DNA of 64,000 nt, taken from Halobacteriales archaeon YIM A00010. Lineage in GTDB: Archaea > Halobacteriota > Halobacteria > Halobacteriales > Haloarculaceae. Position 1 is the first letter of the stretch; every line of letters begins with the position of its first letter. Of this stretch, positions 1 through 9,932 are shown in pieces. Location of the stretch: positions 496,001 to 560,000 of the forward strand of contig JAKCFJ010000003.1 of assembly GCA_025041175.1 (NCBI GenBank), written 5' to 3'. The notes under the pieces were generated by a model, which did no database searches, was not told where the DNA came from, and was given only the letters and a program-made list of their open reading frames with translations. The position numbers and the translations under genes are program-made.

Positions 1-1
1 G

Positions 2-52
2 GCGATGGACAACCGTGAGGCCGTGAAGGTCATGGTGAAACTCGGCGAATAG
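2..52 (+). CDS. C-terminal end of a dehydrogenase (partial)
   Basis: Only the last 16 codons are present (ending in REAVKVMVKLGE and a TAG stop). The segment precedes an SDR oxidoreductase by 54 bp on the same strand. The ending resembles the C-terminus of medium-chain zinc-type alcohol dehydrogenases, but this is too short to be sure; the rest of the gene lies outside the window. Confidence 0.45.
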   Translation, partial: AMDNREAVKVMVKLGE

Positions 53-106
53 AGTTTTAATAAATAATCAACCAAATCTTTGTGTGATTGGGTAATATAG
101 GGAGAT

Positions 107-916
107 ATGATGACAAATAGCCAAAATAATGAACTGGAACAGACAATACCGACGAACATGAGTGAAGACTTCAGGGACAAGGTAGCCTTTGTCACCGGAG
201 CTGCGAGTGGTATTGGTCGCACGGCGGCGCTGGCGTTTGCGCGCGCGGGCGCAGATGTGGCTGTCGCCGATATTATGGAAGAAGGGGTTCAGGAAACGGC
301 CCAGATGATCGAAGAAGCCGGCGGTCAGGCGACCGCTGTCAGGTGCGACGTGACCCAGGCTGAGGACGTGCAAGCTGCGCTGGATGAGACCATCCAAACG
401 TTCGGGGGTCTTGACTTCGCGTTCAATAACGCCGGTGTTGAGCAAGAGCGACTCCCGCTCACTGAGATCACCGAAGAAGAGTGGGATCGAAGTATCGATA
501 CCAACCTCCGTGGCATGTTCCTGTGCATGAAGCACGAGATCCCCTTGATGCTCGACGAAGGGGGCGGTGCGATCGTGAACGCCTCCTCAGGAGCCGGAGT
601 CAAGGGCTTTAAAGCTCAAGCCGCGTATTCCGCTTCGAAACACGGCGTCGTCGGCCTCACCAAGGCGGCGGCTCTAGACTACGCAGAATCAAACATCCGC
701 GTGAACGCCGTGTGTCCCGGCATCATCGACACGTCAATGATGGATCGATTTACCGGCGGCACCGAAGAAGGCCGCCAAGAGGTGATCGATCAAGAGCCAA
801 TCGGACGGATGGGTAAGCCCGAAGAGATCGCCAATGCCGTTCTCTGGCTGTGTTCGGATGCGGCCTCCTTCGTACTCGGAGAGGCCATGGTCGTTGACGG
901 CGGGCAAACGGTGTAG
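107..916 (+). CDS. SDR family NAD(P)-dependent oxidoreductase
   Basis: Classical short-chain dehydrogenase/reductase, a cytoplasmic Rossmann-fold enzyme. Visible motifs are the cofactor loop TGAASGIG, the NNAG motif, the catalytic Ser in NASSG and the YSASK Tyr/Lys pair, followed by the family ending [13 protein letters not shown]. An Asp-Ile pair after the second strand (VAVADI) favours NAD(H) over NADP(H). The length (269 aa, or 252 aa from the internal ATG at 158, where family homology begins with MSEDF) is normal. The substrate cannot be deduced; glucose dehydrogenase-like and 3-oxoacyl reductase-like annotations are common for such sequences. It may be co-transcribed with the dehydrogenase that ends at 52. 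Confidence 0.9.
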   Translation: MMTNSQNNELEQTIPTNMSEDFRDKVAFVTGAASGIGRTAALAFARAGADVAVADIMEEGVQETAQMIEEAGGQATAVRCDVTQAEDVQAALDETIQTFGGLDFAFNNAGVEQERLPLTEITEEEWDRSIDTNLRGMFLCMKHEIPLMLDEGGGAIVNASSGAGVKGFKAQAAYSASKHGVVGLTKAAALDYAESNIRVNAVCPGIIDTSMMDRFTGGTEEGRQEVIDQEPIGRMGKPEEIANAVLWLCSDAASFVLGEAMVVDGGQTV

Positions 917-1120
917 TGAGGCGTCGGTTGCGACGCTCTCGCGGGACGGGTGTTGCATTCCTCGCACCGCTGGCCATTATCTGAAGTCCGGCAGGTAGAT
1001 CTCTCATGCGCGACGGATGGCGAAACCAATCTCGCCAGCCTAAATTTCGTAGGAGGTTATGCATGACGAATCTAGCTAGCCGACTTCTGACCATCAGCCG
1101 AAACGCCCGCGTCTCACCTG

Positions 1121-3229
1121 CTAGTCGCAGGGGGAGAGACGAGCGACGAAGCCCCCGTTTTCGGGAACCGAAACCGAGATGCTCGCGTCGGCTGTAACGA
1201 CCTGTTCTCGTGAAGTTAGCGTTGAACCGCTATCGGCGTCGCTAACAACGACGCTGTCGTACGCCCGATCGTCAGAGAGGAACGAGAGCGGAGCCTCGAC
1301 GGACCGGCTATCGCCGGCAGTGATGCTTCCGAGGAACCATCGATCGCCGTCACGACGGGCCAGCGTCGCTTCTTCCATTGGGTAGCCACCTACGAACGAC
1401 GTCTCATCCCAGACAGCAGCCACCTCGCTCAGGAACTGTTCGGCCAACGGATAGTTACGATAGCTCTCTACGCTGTCGGCAAAGTGCTGCAAGTTCGATT
1501 GGTAGACGACCGACAGCGCGAGTTCGTGTCCGATCGTGGTTTGGGCAGTGTCGCCGACCGCCGAGAACGTTACCGGCGTGTAATCCATTGGGCCGACGAC
1601 GTTTCGCGTGAACGGGAGGGTCACGCCGTGCGACGCCGGCACCTCCTGCCACTTGTAGTACTCGGCACCGAAAACCGCCTCGGAGGTCATTAGATGCGGC
1701 CACGTTCGCCGCCGTCCCTTGGGTACCGTCGACCCGTGGAAGTTCACCAGCAGTTCGTGCTTCGCCGTTGCCCGTAGCACCTCGTCGTACCACGCCATCC
1801 GCTCCTGACGGTCGGAGTCCATGTAGTCGATCTTGACGCCGCTGACGCCCCACGACGCCAGGCGCGAGAGGATGGTTTCTCGCTTCGCATCCGTGTTCAG
1901 GTCCGTCCACACCATCCACACGATGATATTGACGTCGCGCTCGTTTGCGTACTCGACCAGCTCGGGCATCCATTCCCGACGCCACCCACGGTCGACGAGC
2001 GTGTATTCCCACCCCTGTTCGGACGCGTAGTCGACGTATTCTTTCTGGACCTGTAGGTCTCGGGGGCTATCACCGTCGGACCACCACGACCAGTCGACGA
2101 TGCCGGGTTCGATCCAGGACGTGTCGCCGATTTCCGACGGCTCGTTGAGCGCTGCCACGAAGTTCGACTCGACGATAGACGAAAGATCGCCAACGATGGC
2201 GACGCGCCACGGCGTCGCCAACGGGAGCGTCGCGTCGATCGTCGAGGGGAGTCCGTAGCCGGACTCGCCAGCAAACCTGAGTTCGAAGAGCGTCGAGTTC
2301 TCGTCGTAGTCGAACTCCTCGTTGCCAGGGACGATTTCGTCGCGGTCGTCTTCCTCGCCAACGAGCGACTCGTCGCGTGGAGCGTCGTCGCCCTCGTCGG
2401 TCCCAGTACCGGTAACCGAGAGATGAGACGCGGCGTAGTTCTCACTAACGTTCGCTTCAGTGATGAGTGTGTACGTGTCGTCGCCCGCTTCGAACAAACA
2501 GGGAAATCCGACGGTGCCACTGGCAGACGCGACGTCCGTCTCTTCCCAGATCGACTCGTAGTGGTCGCCGTACTCGTGGAGCCACGCTGTCGACCCCTCC
2601 GGAATCTGGAACGCGCTCACCTCTTTGTCCACGATCGCGTGACCATCACCTGGGAGGTGATACCGATAGGCGACTCCTTCGTCGGAGACGAGCAGTTCTA
2701 TCTGCACGACGCCGTCAGGCGATTCAAAGGTAAGCGTGGCGATGCGTGCGTGCAGCGTCTGGGTTCCCGACTCGTCGCCACCGACGGTTTCGTAGCCGCG
2801 CTCGATCGTCTCGGTCTCCTGCCCCTCCAACGAGAGACCGGTGACGAACTGTCCCGTGTACGTGGTGATGCCCAACGGGGAGGGATCGAGCACCGTCGTT
2901 CCCTCCGAGCGCACCGTGAGCACCGCTATTTGGCCGGATGGCAGGTCATCGTTGAGTTCGTCCGATGGGCCGACACCGACGGTCGCCACAACGGTTTCGT
3001 CCGGACTCTGTACGGTTACTGACCCATCGCTGCCGCTCGTAGCCGATGCCGGCTCGACGCCCGCATCGATGCTACCCAGACCCGTGAGCGGTGCGATCAC
3101 AGCCGCTCCTCGTAGTACTGACCGACGACTGATCGGAAGATGATGTGATCTTTCGGAATCGTCGGCTGCTACCGTTTCGTCGGTTTTATTTGACGCGTTC
3201 TCGTTTCTTTGTTGAGTTCTATCGGGCAC
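1121..3229 (-). CDS. Tat-exported glycoside hydrolase family 97 enzyme
   Basis: Predicted extracellular alpha-glycosidase of 702 aa. The N-terminus has an acidic leader and a twin-arginine signal (SRRSVLRGAAVIAPLTGLG, about residues 34-52). The N-terminal beta-sandwich typical of GH97 is followed by a TIM barrel with the motif VKIDYMDSD near residue 467 and LVNFHGSTVPKGRRRTWP, then the EYYKW segment, all characteristic of GH97. In the retaining branch of GH97 (the alpha-galactosidase-like branch) a barrel Asp is the nucleophile; the Asp of KIDYMD suggests this branch rather than inverting SusB alpha-glucosidases, but this is inference. A low-GC stretch around 3290 on the minus strand could carry its promoter. 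The neighbouring sugar porter fits a carbohydrate-uptake role. Confidence 0.88.
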   Translation of the reverse strand: MPDRTQQRNENASNKTDETVAADDSERSHHLPISRRSVLRGAAVIAPLTGLGSIDAGVEPASATSGSDGSVTVQSPDETVVATVGVGPSDELNDDLPSGQIAVLTVRSEGTTVLDPSPLGITTYTGQFVTGLSLEGQETETIERGYETVGGDESGTQTLHARIATLTFESPDGVVQIELLVSDEGVAYRYHLPGDGHAIVDKEVSAFQIPEGSTAWLHEYGDHYESIWEETDVASASGTVGFPCLFEAGDDTYTLITEANVSENYAASHLSVTGTGTDEGDDAPRDESLVGEEDDRDEIVPGNEEFDYDENSTLFELRFAGESGYGLPSTIDATLPLATPWRVAIVGDLSSIVESNFVAALNEPSEIGDTSWIEPGIVDWSWWSDGDSPRDLQVQKEYVDYASEQGWEYTLVDRGWRREWMPELVEYANERDVNIIVWMVWTDLNTDAKRETILSRLASWGVSGVKIDYMDSDRQERMAWYDEVLRATAKHELLVNFHGSTVPKGRRRTWPHLMTSEAVFGAEYYKWQEVPASHGVTLPFTRNVVGPMDYTPVTFSAVGDTAQTTIGHELALSVVYQSNLQHFADSVESYRNYPLAEQFLSEVAAVWDETSFVGGYPMEEATLARRDGDRWFLGSITAGDSRSVEAPLSFLSDDRAYDSVVVSDADSGSTLTSREQVVTADASISVSVPENGGFVARLSPCD

Positions 3230-3487
3230 TGTAATAAGATTCTATGCCTAGGCATTAGCGGTATTGCAATATTTCCTACCAGAACTGTTGAAATTATACC
3301 GGGGCACGAGCTGACAATTGGTCGTCGAGTGCCTGCTGGATTGGGAGATGGTAGTCCCACCGAGGAGCCACAGAACTAGAGTGCCTTCACGCCGGGCCAA
3401 CGTCCGTAGACAGTACCACCGGTACCGACATTCTCTTACCGTCGATACGCCTTACCGGAACGTATTGGAGGTGAAAACAGCAGCCGT

Positions 3488-4882
3488 GTGAGAGCGGCAT
3501 GGTCGCGCGTCCGAGCCGTTTGGAAGCGGATTTTCAGGCTCTCTTGGCCGGTGATGGCCGAGCAGGTCCTGCGCACGCTCATGCGCACGACCGACATCAT
3601 CGTTGCGGGCTACATCTCGCCTGCGTCGGTCGCTGCCATCGGTCTCGCCGATCTCTACGGCCGGCTCCAACTTCGGGTGGGGCTCGGGTTCGGCGACGGT
3701 GCGATCGCGCTCGCCAGTCAGGATACGGGAAGTGGCGCCAGCGCGAACCGTGCCCAAGCGATCAGCCAGGCGCTGCTCATTGGCGTCCTCATCGGGATTC
3801 CGTTCGGCGTTTTCGGGTTGCTGTTCAGCGAGCCAGCCATCGCCATCCTCGGGGCCGAGCCGACGGTTGTCCGGCAAAGCGGGCAGTATCTCGCCATCAT
3901 CTTCCTCGTGAGTCCTGCGAACCACACGGCCTACATTGCCGCGCGAGCGATTCAGGGCACCGGCGATACGCGCACCCCGATGTACGTGAATGGGCTCGCC
4001 AACAGCGCGAACATCATCGGTACCGTCGGGCTCGCGTTCGGCATCGGGCCGTTCCCGCAGCTGTCGATCGTTGGAATCGCCCTTGCAACGGCCGGAGCCG
4101 ACGTCTTCACCGCCCTCACGTTCGGCCTTCTGATCTACAGCTCGTGGACGGATCTTACGTTTGCGCGGCCGAGGAGCGTCACAGTAACCTACCAGCTCGT
4201 CCGCGTCAGTATTCCGCGCGTCGCCGAGGGGCTCGCAGAACTGGTCGCTGAATTCCCCTTCAACGCGATCTTGCTCTCATTCGGAACAGAAGTGAATGCG
4301 GCGTATCAGATCGGTCGGCGCGTCTACCAGCAAATCACCGCTCCGCTCTCGCGGGGGTACGCGGTCGGCGCAGCCGTGATCGTTGGCCAGACGATCGGGC
4401 AGGGCGATCCGGACGATGCATACATCAATGGACTAGCGGCAGCCGCACTAGGGTTTCTGACGGTCGGCGGGCTCAGCCTCGGGCTTTTCAGTGGCGCGGA
4501 GTGGTTCGTCCGATTGTTCACGCGTGACCCAGCGACGCTCGAATACGCGGCTGATTTTGCCCGCGCGTACGCGATCGCAGCAGTATTCATTGCCGGAGCC
4601 GTCACGATCGACGGCTCGCTGCGCGGTGGCAGCGAGACGCTAGTGCCGTTTCTCTCTCGGACATCCGGACTGTTCGTGTTCCTCCTCGGTGGCACGTATG
4701 TGTTCGGGATTGTCGCTGGATACGGCGTTGCTGCCACCTACGGGGCAATCGTTGCGTATTTCGCCTGGCGACTGCTGTTCAGTGCTGCTGTTTACGCCCG
4801 ACGAAACTGGCTCGATCGGGCAACCGATATGATGATCGATCGCGGAAGTTTGCAAGAAGAGTCGAACAGCGATGATGACTGA
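3488..4882 (+). CDS. MATE family efflux transporter
   Basis: Multidrug and toxin extrusion-type cation antiporter of the cytoplasmic membrane, 464 aa, with about twelve hydrophobic segments arranged as two homologous halves. Family hallmarks are the opening LSWPVMAEQVLRTLMRTTDIIVAG, the AARAIQGTGDTRTPM segment after the sixth helix and the GAAVIVGQTIGQGDPDDA segment in the second half. The first codon is GTG; the second helix region follows directly, so no longer start is needed. It points toward the minus-strand sugar porter, and the two genes are separated by a short inverted-repeat element (4955-5053). The substrate is unknown. Confidence 0.9.
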   Translation: MRAAWSRVRAVWKRIFRLSWPVMAEQVLRTLMRTTDIIVAGYISPASVAAIGLADLYGRLQLRVGLGFGDGAIALASQDTGSGASANRAQAISQALLIGVLIGIPFGVFGLLFSEPAIAILGAEPTVVRQSGQYLAIIFLVSPANHTAYIAARAIQGTGDTRTPMYVNGLANSANIIGTVGLAFGIGPFPQLSIVGIALATAGADVFTALTFGLLIYSSWTDLTFARPRSVTVTYQLVRVSIPRVAEGLAELVAEFPFNAILLSFGTEVNAAYQIGRRVYQQITAPLSRGYAVGAAVIVGQTIGQGDPDDAYINGLAAAALGFLTVGGLSLGLFSGAEWFVRLFTRDPATLEYAADFARAYAIAAVFIAGAVTIDGSLRGGSETLVPFLSRTSGLFVFLLGGTYVFGIVAGYGVAATYGAIVAYFAWRLLFSAAVYARRNWLDRATDMMIDRGSLQEESNSDDD

Positions 4883-4954
4883 TCGGAGGATCTCACACGA
4901 CTCCGTCGACTAGTCCACGTCCGTACTCCCGAACGGGACCCTCGCTGTTGTTCA

Positions 4955-5053
4955 TACTGTCGGACAGAGCCACGGACGGAATGAGACGGAATATCCAGCT
5001 GCTGTCTGGCGGGTCACCTGCCTCTGATATTCAATTATCTCTGTCCGACAGTA
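4955..5053. mobile_element. 99-bp inverted-repeat element (MITE family A, copy 1)
   Basis: The ends are the perfect inverted repeats TACTGTCGGACAGAG and CTCTGTCCGACAGTA, flanked by the 3-bp direct repeat TCA (4952-4954 and 5054-5056). A second copy of identical length and similar sequence lies at 57062-57160. There is no coding capacity. The TNA-type 3-bp duplication is what IS5-group (IS1031/ISL2-like) transposases make, so mobilisation in trans by such an element is inferred. It ends only a few bases after the stop codon of the sugar porter, between convergent genes, and could work as a bidirectional terminator hairpin. Confidence 0.85.
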
Positions 5054-5061
5054 TCAGTCGT

Positions 5062-6498
5062 TTACTCGGAAGGGTGTTCAACGTCCGGCGCTTTCCCGTC
5101 CGTGTCAGCACCGACGACGGAGCTTTCGCGGAGATCCGCCTCGATGTCTTCGAGCGACCGTCCCATCGTTTCGGGCACCCGCGTGTAAATGAACAGAAAT
5201 GCCAGGATACAGAAACCGCCGAGGAGCCAGAACGACCACCCCTGACCGATCAGTTCGATCAGCGGGAGAAACGTCAGCCCGACGATGAGGTTCGCCCCCC
5301 AGTTGGCGACGCTCGCAACGCCTTCCGCGGTGCCCCGGATGCGAAGCGGATAGATCTCGGAGATCATCAGCCAGAACACCGGTCCGAGGCTGATCGCATA
5401 GAAAGCGACGTAGAGGAACATGCTTCCGAGAGTCACGTATCCGACGATCCCCGAAAAGCCGGGCAAGAGGAATCCAAGCCCGAGTATGCCGAGCATGACG
5501 GTCATTCCCCCCGTGCCCACGAGCAACAGCGGCCGCCGACCGACGCGATCGACCAACAACACGGCCACCACGGTCAACACCACGTTGACGACGCCGATCC
5601 CGACGGTGCTCAGGATCGATCCCAGATTGCCGAAGCCGATACTGCTGAGGATCGTCGGCGCGTAGTAGATGATCGTGTTGATCCCGCTGAACTGCTGAAT
5701 GATCGCAAGGCCGACGCCAACGACGAGGGCCGGGCGGACCCACGGTTCGAGGAGCTCCGAGAGATCGCCTTTCTCCTCCGTTTTGCTGACCTCGCGGATC
5801 TGGTCGATCTCCTTGTCGACGACATCGTTCGTACGGATGCTGGACAGGACGCTACGAGCCTCTTCGATCCGCCCGGTCTCGACGAGCCAGCGGGGGCTTT
5901 CGGGCAGAAAATACGTCCCGATCGCCAGCACTGCCGCGGGCACCGCCCCGAACCATAGCATCCACCGCCAGCCGATGATACCGAGAAATTCGGGGGCGAA
6001 AGCGTAGCTGACGACGTACGACAGCAGAATACCGATGGTGATCATCAACTGCTGGAGGAAACCGAGCGATCCACGGACGTCCGGCGGAGCCGTCTCGGAG
6101 ATCAACAGCGGGCCGACGATCGACGCGACGCCGACGGCGACGCCCTCGACGATCCGCCAGCCGATGAGCCACCCGACGGTCGGTGACAGGGCCATCCCGA
6201 ACGAGCCGACGAAAAACACAGCCGCGCCCGCCAGCGTCAGCCGGCGGCGGCCGAACCGGTCGGCCAACTTCCCACCGGTCGCCGCGCCGATCATCGCCCC
6301 CACGAGCACGCTGCTGGTGACCACTCCCTGGAGGAACGGCGATAACGCGAACGACTGCTTGATGTACAACAGAGCCCCAGAGATGACGCCGATGTCGAAT
6401 CCGAACAGCAACCCGTTGAGCGCAGCGATCGCAGCAATAGTGTACACGAAGTCGCTGTGGTCGCGGTCGGCGTTGAGAAGGGAATCAACTACTCCCAT
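5062..6498 (-). CDS. Sugar porter family MFS transporter
   Basis: Proton-linked monosaccharide transporter of the major facilitator superfamily (sugar porter family), 478 aa with twelve predicted membrane helices. Diagnostic motifs are FGFDIGVISGALLYI in helix 1, GKLADRFGRRR after helix 2, PESPRWLVETGR after helix 6, QQFSGINTIIYYAP in helix 7, DRVGRRPLLL in the second half and the closing VPETMGRSLEDIE. All the usual sugar-porter signatures are intact, so it is probably functional. The substrate is not evident; the GH97 glycosidase nearby suggests a hexose released outside the cell. Confidence 0.93.
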   Translation of the reverse strand: MGVVDSLLNADRDHSDFVYTIAAIAALNGLLFGFDIGVISGALLYIKQSFALSPFLQGVVTSSVLVGAMIGAATGGKLADRFGRRRLTLAGAAVFFVGSFGMALSPTVGWLIGWRIVEGVAVGVASIVGPLLISETAPPDVRGSLGFLQQLMITIGILLSYVVSYAFAPEFLGIIGWRWMLWFGAVPAAVLAIGTYFLPESPRWLVETGRIEEARSVLSSIRTNDVVDKEIDQIREVSKTEEKGDLSELLEPWVRPALVVGVGLAIIQQFSGINTIIYYAPTILSSIGFGNLGSILSTVGIGVVNVVLTVVAVLLVDRVGRRPLLLVGTGGMTVMLGILGLGFLLPGFSGIVGYVTLGSMFLYVAFYAISLGPVFWLMISEIYPLRIRGTAEGVASVANWGANLIVGLTFLPLIELIGQGWSFWLLGGFCILAFLFIYTRVPETMGRSLEDIEADLRESSVVGADTDGKAPDVEHPSE

Positions 6499-6778
6499 CG
6501 TTGCTCAGAATCCGTCGCCATCGTTCGGCCGATGTCCGGCGTCGACGATTGGTCCCAATCGATTCGAGTCCCGTGGCGTGTGACTGCCTGACTGAGTACC
6601 ATCATCCCTGAAAATGTTACTCACATACGAGTATATTATGATCTATTCCCGCTAGGCTGTCCTCGAGACCGACGTTTCCGCCGTCCCGGACGCCTCAAAT
6701 TTACCAGTGTCGATCGAGGATTCCAGCAGGAAATGGAGTAGTGCGATCGCCGCCCGCGAGGCGCTCAGCGGTTGCGGC

Positions 6779-9610
6779 TTAACACTCGTCGTCCACCGTG
6801 TCTGCGGGGTAATACACCTGCGCTTGCTCTTCGGTCAAGATCGTTTCGCCGAAGGGCACTTCCTCGCCGTCGACGACCCGTCTCTGGACGTGTCCGAGCG
6901 CGTTCGCCATCGTCGTGTAGCCGAGGGACGTCACCGAGTGGTCGAGCATTCCAAACGGGTGTAGCTGTTGTTGGAACGCAGGCGGAGCTAACCCGCCAAC
7001 GACGTGCACGCCAGTGCCGTCGTCGTGGATCGAACCAGCGACGACGAGATCGCTCACGGCGTCACGGTCGGGCTCGGTCATCAGCCGGCCGGCGACCTCT
7101 CCGCCGGCCGCTCGGAACGCACCGATGTCGACGACGGTCGCCGGAGTGTCGCCCTCGACGGTCACTGGATAGCCCACTGGCGCGGGCGTGTAGAGCTCGC
7201 GCTGAATCGGCCGCGCGTTCGCCCGGAGCGGATGCGTCGCGTCGTACGCGTTCATGGCGACCGTGAAGGCGGTCTCGTCGATCACGTCGTCCAGAGCGAC
7301 GCCGCTGACGCGGTCGTTGTCCATGCGAGCGAGCAATCCCACTCCGGAGTCGGTGAGAAGGACGTTTCCGCCAGCGTCGACGAACGCGTCGAGCGCGTCG
7401 GTGTAGGCGTCGTCGTCGGCCGCCTCGTCGTGAATGACGATCAGGTTGTCGTAGGCCAGTCGGTCGTCGTCGAGGAGGGCACCCTCGCACACGTCCGCGG
7501 TGTCCACGGCGTCGAGTTCCCCCTCATCGAGGAACTCGCCGTACGCCCGCAGGAACGAGAGCGGCGTCACCTCGTAATCGCGCTGCTCGTAGCCGAGGAT
7601 GGCCTGTGGATCGAGCGTCTCGACGCCAGCGTCGGTGGGTTCGCTCGTGACCGTATCGACCAGCACGGCGACCTCGCCGTCTTCGAGCGGGTCCTCTCGA
7701 GGATTGACGAGTTCGATCGTCCACTCGCCCGGTGCCGGCTCCGCGATGCACATCCGCGCGGCATCGGGCTCGTCCGTTCGAGAGTCGTAGGTTGCTCGCT
7801 CAGTACCATCCGGGTTGCGTAGCTCCGCAGTTACCTCGCTGTCGGTCCGCTCGACGATCTGGAACGTGACCGAGCGCGCGGTCTCCTCGATCGTCACTGT
7901 CATCGTCGTCGGATCGGGACCGACAGTCAACGTCTTCCCGGTGTGGCTCGCCTTCGAGTCGGCGAACACCAGGTCGTCGGCGCTGCGTGTCAGCGCGTCG
8001 GTGGTGACGTAGGCCGTCGACCGACCGCCCGTCCGGACTGATACGTCGATCTCTCGGACAGCGTGGGCAGCCAGATTCCGGATGACCTCGGAGTACGCCT
8101 TCACTTTGAGATCCATGAGTTTGGGCCACCGCGGAGCGGTGAAGGTGATTTCGTAGGCCAGCGTCTGCATGCCGAGACCGCCGACTTCCTCGGGGTGGCC
8201 CATCCAGCTGACGAGGATTCCCGTCGTCTGGTACCCGAGCGTGTCGACGATCGACCCGTAGTCGAAGGGGATCTGGGTCGGAAGCGGGGCGTCCTCCGGA
8301 TTGTCGAGCTCCTCTCGGGCGTGTTGGCGAAAGACGTCCTCGCGCTCCTCGAGCAGGTCCCCGAGCTGCTCGTGAAGGCGTGGCTTGAGCTCTCGATTCA
8401 GCTCGTATATGTCGTGGGTCTGCCGAAGGTCGTACTCCGTGTTGACGTGGAGACCCAATGCGAAGTTCTCGCGATAACCCATCTCGTGGAGATCCACGGC
8501 GTACGCGAGATTCTCGTAGTCGCGGAAGTGCTCGACGATCGCCAGCGGATCGGGAACGTTCTCACAGTAGGCCTCGGGAACGTCGTCGTCGATTCCCGGA
8601 TCGTCGTCGAGGAGGTTCGAACCGTTGGCTTCGGCAGGGTAATGGGCGGGATCGATCCAGCCGGCGGTGGGGTACTGGCGGTTCGTGTCCTGGATGCGGG
8701 CGTTCCCCCGTTTGGCCGAGAGACGGTCAGCAGGGTCCTGTTCCTCACGGGCATATTGGGGGAGGCGAGCGTTCCAGCCGTCCGGGTTGGGATAGAGAAA
8801 GATCAGAACGACATCGTCGAGCAGCACCTCGGTTTCGGGTTCCTCACCCGCGAGAAGCCGCTCGATGAACCGCGTTCCGGATTCGGCCCCTGCCCGCTCG
8901 TCCCCGTGGATCGAACAGGCGTAGATCACCTTCTCCTTGTCGGCAACGGCGTCCTCGTCGGTGTCGTTGGTCACCTCTGCGACCCAGACGTCGCTTGGTT
9001 CGAGTTCGCCCAACGGGTGGTTGAACCACCCCGGTGACTGGCCGATGCTGTAGAGGTCGAGCCGGTCGGCGTGGCGCTCTTGGAGCGCCTGCAGACCGGT
9101 GACTGTCTCCTCGAAGTCGAGATTATCGACGCTCTCGAGCGCCGGCGGGAAGACCCGGGGCTCGTAGTCGCCGAGCCGCCAGAAGGGATTCGCGCCGGGC
9201 GAGAACTGTAGCTTCGTGACGCCGTCGATCCCGACGACCCGCTCGACGGCCTCGGTGTCCAACTGCGCGTACGCGGCCGGTTTCGGCTCGTCCGTCCGGC
9301 GGTATTCCTGGAGGTCCAGGGCGGCGAGTTCACAGAACGCGGCGGTGTCGTCGAGCCTGATGAGCGTGCCGACGCCGTAGTCTGCGGGTGTGTGAGTGAC
9401 CGCGAACTCGTAGAGATCGGTCAGTTTCGACGACGACACGTCAGCGATCGCCTGGCCGGGCACGGTGAGCGCGCCGGCGGTGACCGCCGATAGGCGCATA
9501 AAATCTCGTCTGTTGATAGGTACGGTTTCGAAACGTTCCTCCATCTCGGAAGTATGAGGTTCGATATCTTGCATCCTAGCTGCGGGTGTGTGACCCACAA
9601 ACAACGGCAT
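6779..9610 (-). CDS. Tat-exported M14 family zinc carboxypeptidase
   Basis: Secreted metallopeptidase of 943 aa. A twin-arginine motif (INRRDFMRLSAVTAGAL) at about residues 32-48 predicts folded export. The M14 zinc motif HxxE is seen as His235 and Glu238 in SIHGDERAGAES, with the third-ligand region around the DLHEMGYRENF segment. After the catalytic domain comes a beta-rich pre-peptidase-C-like region (about 540-660), then a region resembling a ThuA/glutamine-amidotransferase fold (VIHDEAADDD through GGNVLLTDSG). The first ATG is 22 residues before MEERF, and starts at 9574 or 9544 are also possible; an AT-rich box about 30 bp upstream of 9610 would fit a leaderless transcript from the first ATG. 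Confidence 0.88.
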   Translation of the reverse strand: MPLFVGHTPAARMQDIEPHTSEMEERFETVPINRRDFMRLSAVTAGALTVPGQAIADVSSSKLTDLYEFAVTHTPADYGVGTLIRLDDTAAFCELAALDLQEYRRTDEPKPAAYAQLDTEAVERVVGIDGVTKLQFSPGANPFWRLGDYEPRVFPPALESVDNLDFEETVTGLQALQERHADRLDLYSIGQSPGWFNHPLGELEPSDVWVAEVTNDTDEDAVADKEKVIYACSIHGDERAGAESGTRFIERLLAGEEPETEVLLDDVVLIFLYPNPDGWNARLPQYAREEQDPADRLSAKRGNARIQDTNRQYPTAGWIDPAHYPAEANGSNLLDDDPGIDDDVPEAYCENVPDPLAIVEHFRDYENLAYAVDLHEMGYRENFALGLHVNTEYDLRQTHDIYELNRELKPRLHEQLGDLLEEREDVFRQHAREELDNPEDAPLPTQIPFDYGSIVDTLGYQTTGILVSWMGHPEEVGGLGMQTLAYEITFTAPRWPKLMDLKVKAYSEVIRNLAAHAVREIDVSVRTGGRSTAYVTTDALTRSADDLVFADSKASHTGKTLTVGPDPTTMTVTIEETARSVTFQIVERTDSEVTAELRNPDGTERATYDSRTDEPDAARMCIAEPAPGEWTIELVNPREDPLEDGEVAVLVDTVTSEPTDAGVETLDPQAILGYEQRDYEVTPLSFLRAYGEFLDEGELDAVDTADVCEGALLDDDRLAYDNLIVIHDEAADDDAYTDALDAFVDAGGNVLLTDSGVGLLARMDNDRVSGVALDDVIDETAFTVAMNAYDATHPLRANARPIQRELYTPAPVGYPVTVEGDTPATVVDIGAFRAAGGEVAGRLMTEPDRDAVSDLVVAGSIHDDGTGVHVVGGLAPPAFQQQLHPFGMLDHSVTSLGYTTMANALGHVQRRVVDGEEVPFGETILTEEQAQVYYPADTVDDEC

Positions 9611-9690
9611 AGCTAGACTAGACTAAAGAATGATGTACTTATTTGATGATGAACTGTTGAATCGGACGAGAAGGCACTGTCTAACGCGAG

Positions 9691-9820
9691 CTATTCATTG
9701 CTAATGGGGTACAGGAGCCTCACCCGGGACTCCCCGATGTAGCCCTGTAAGAGATCCGTCGGGAGTCCGAGACGACCCTCGTACGACCGGACCGTTTCGT
9801 GAGCTCGGTCGTGGTGATTG
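9691..9820 (-). pseudogene. Orphan C-terminal gene fragment cut off by a MITE
   Basis: An open minus-strand frame ends at 9691 with the sequence GYIGESRVRLLYPISNE and a TAG stop, and reads upstream to exactly where the inverted-repeat element at 9821 begins. No start codon or upstream domain remains. The family is not recognised. It looks like the tail of a gene whose 5' part was lost when the element inserted or the locus rearranged. Confidence 0.35.
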
Positions 9821-9925
9821 CTATAGGGATTAGCAGTGATGTTCGGATATCGCGCTTGTTGAAACCGATATCAGCGAACATCGACCAACGGGAGGAACTA
9901 TGGGTTTGACTGCTAATCCCTATAG
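9821..9925. mobile_element. 105-bp MITE-like element with nested inverted repeats
   Basis: Perfect 17-bp terminal inverted repeats begin with CTATAGGGATTAGCAGT (9821-9837) and return at 9909-9925. Inside them is a second inverted pair: GATGTTCG..GATATCG (9838-9852) against the complement at 9866-9882, differing only by a two-base gap. The whole element can therefore fold into one long cruciform. The outermost TATA could be a target duplication around a GGGATTAGCAG terminus. It has no coding capacity and is unrelated in sequence to the TACTG-ended elements elsewhere in the window. Confidence 0.75.
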
Positions 9926-9932
9926 TTACGGT

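Noticed and set aside
4948-5958. A 336-codon plus-strand frame running through the family A element and the sugar porter
   Set aside because: It overlaps an intact sugar porter on the other strand and has low-complexity charged composition without domains.
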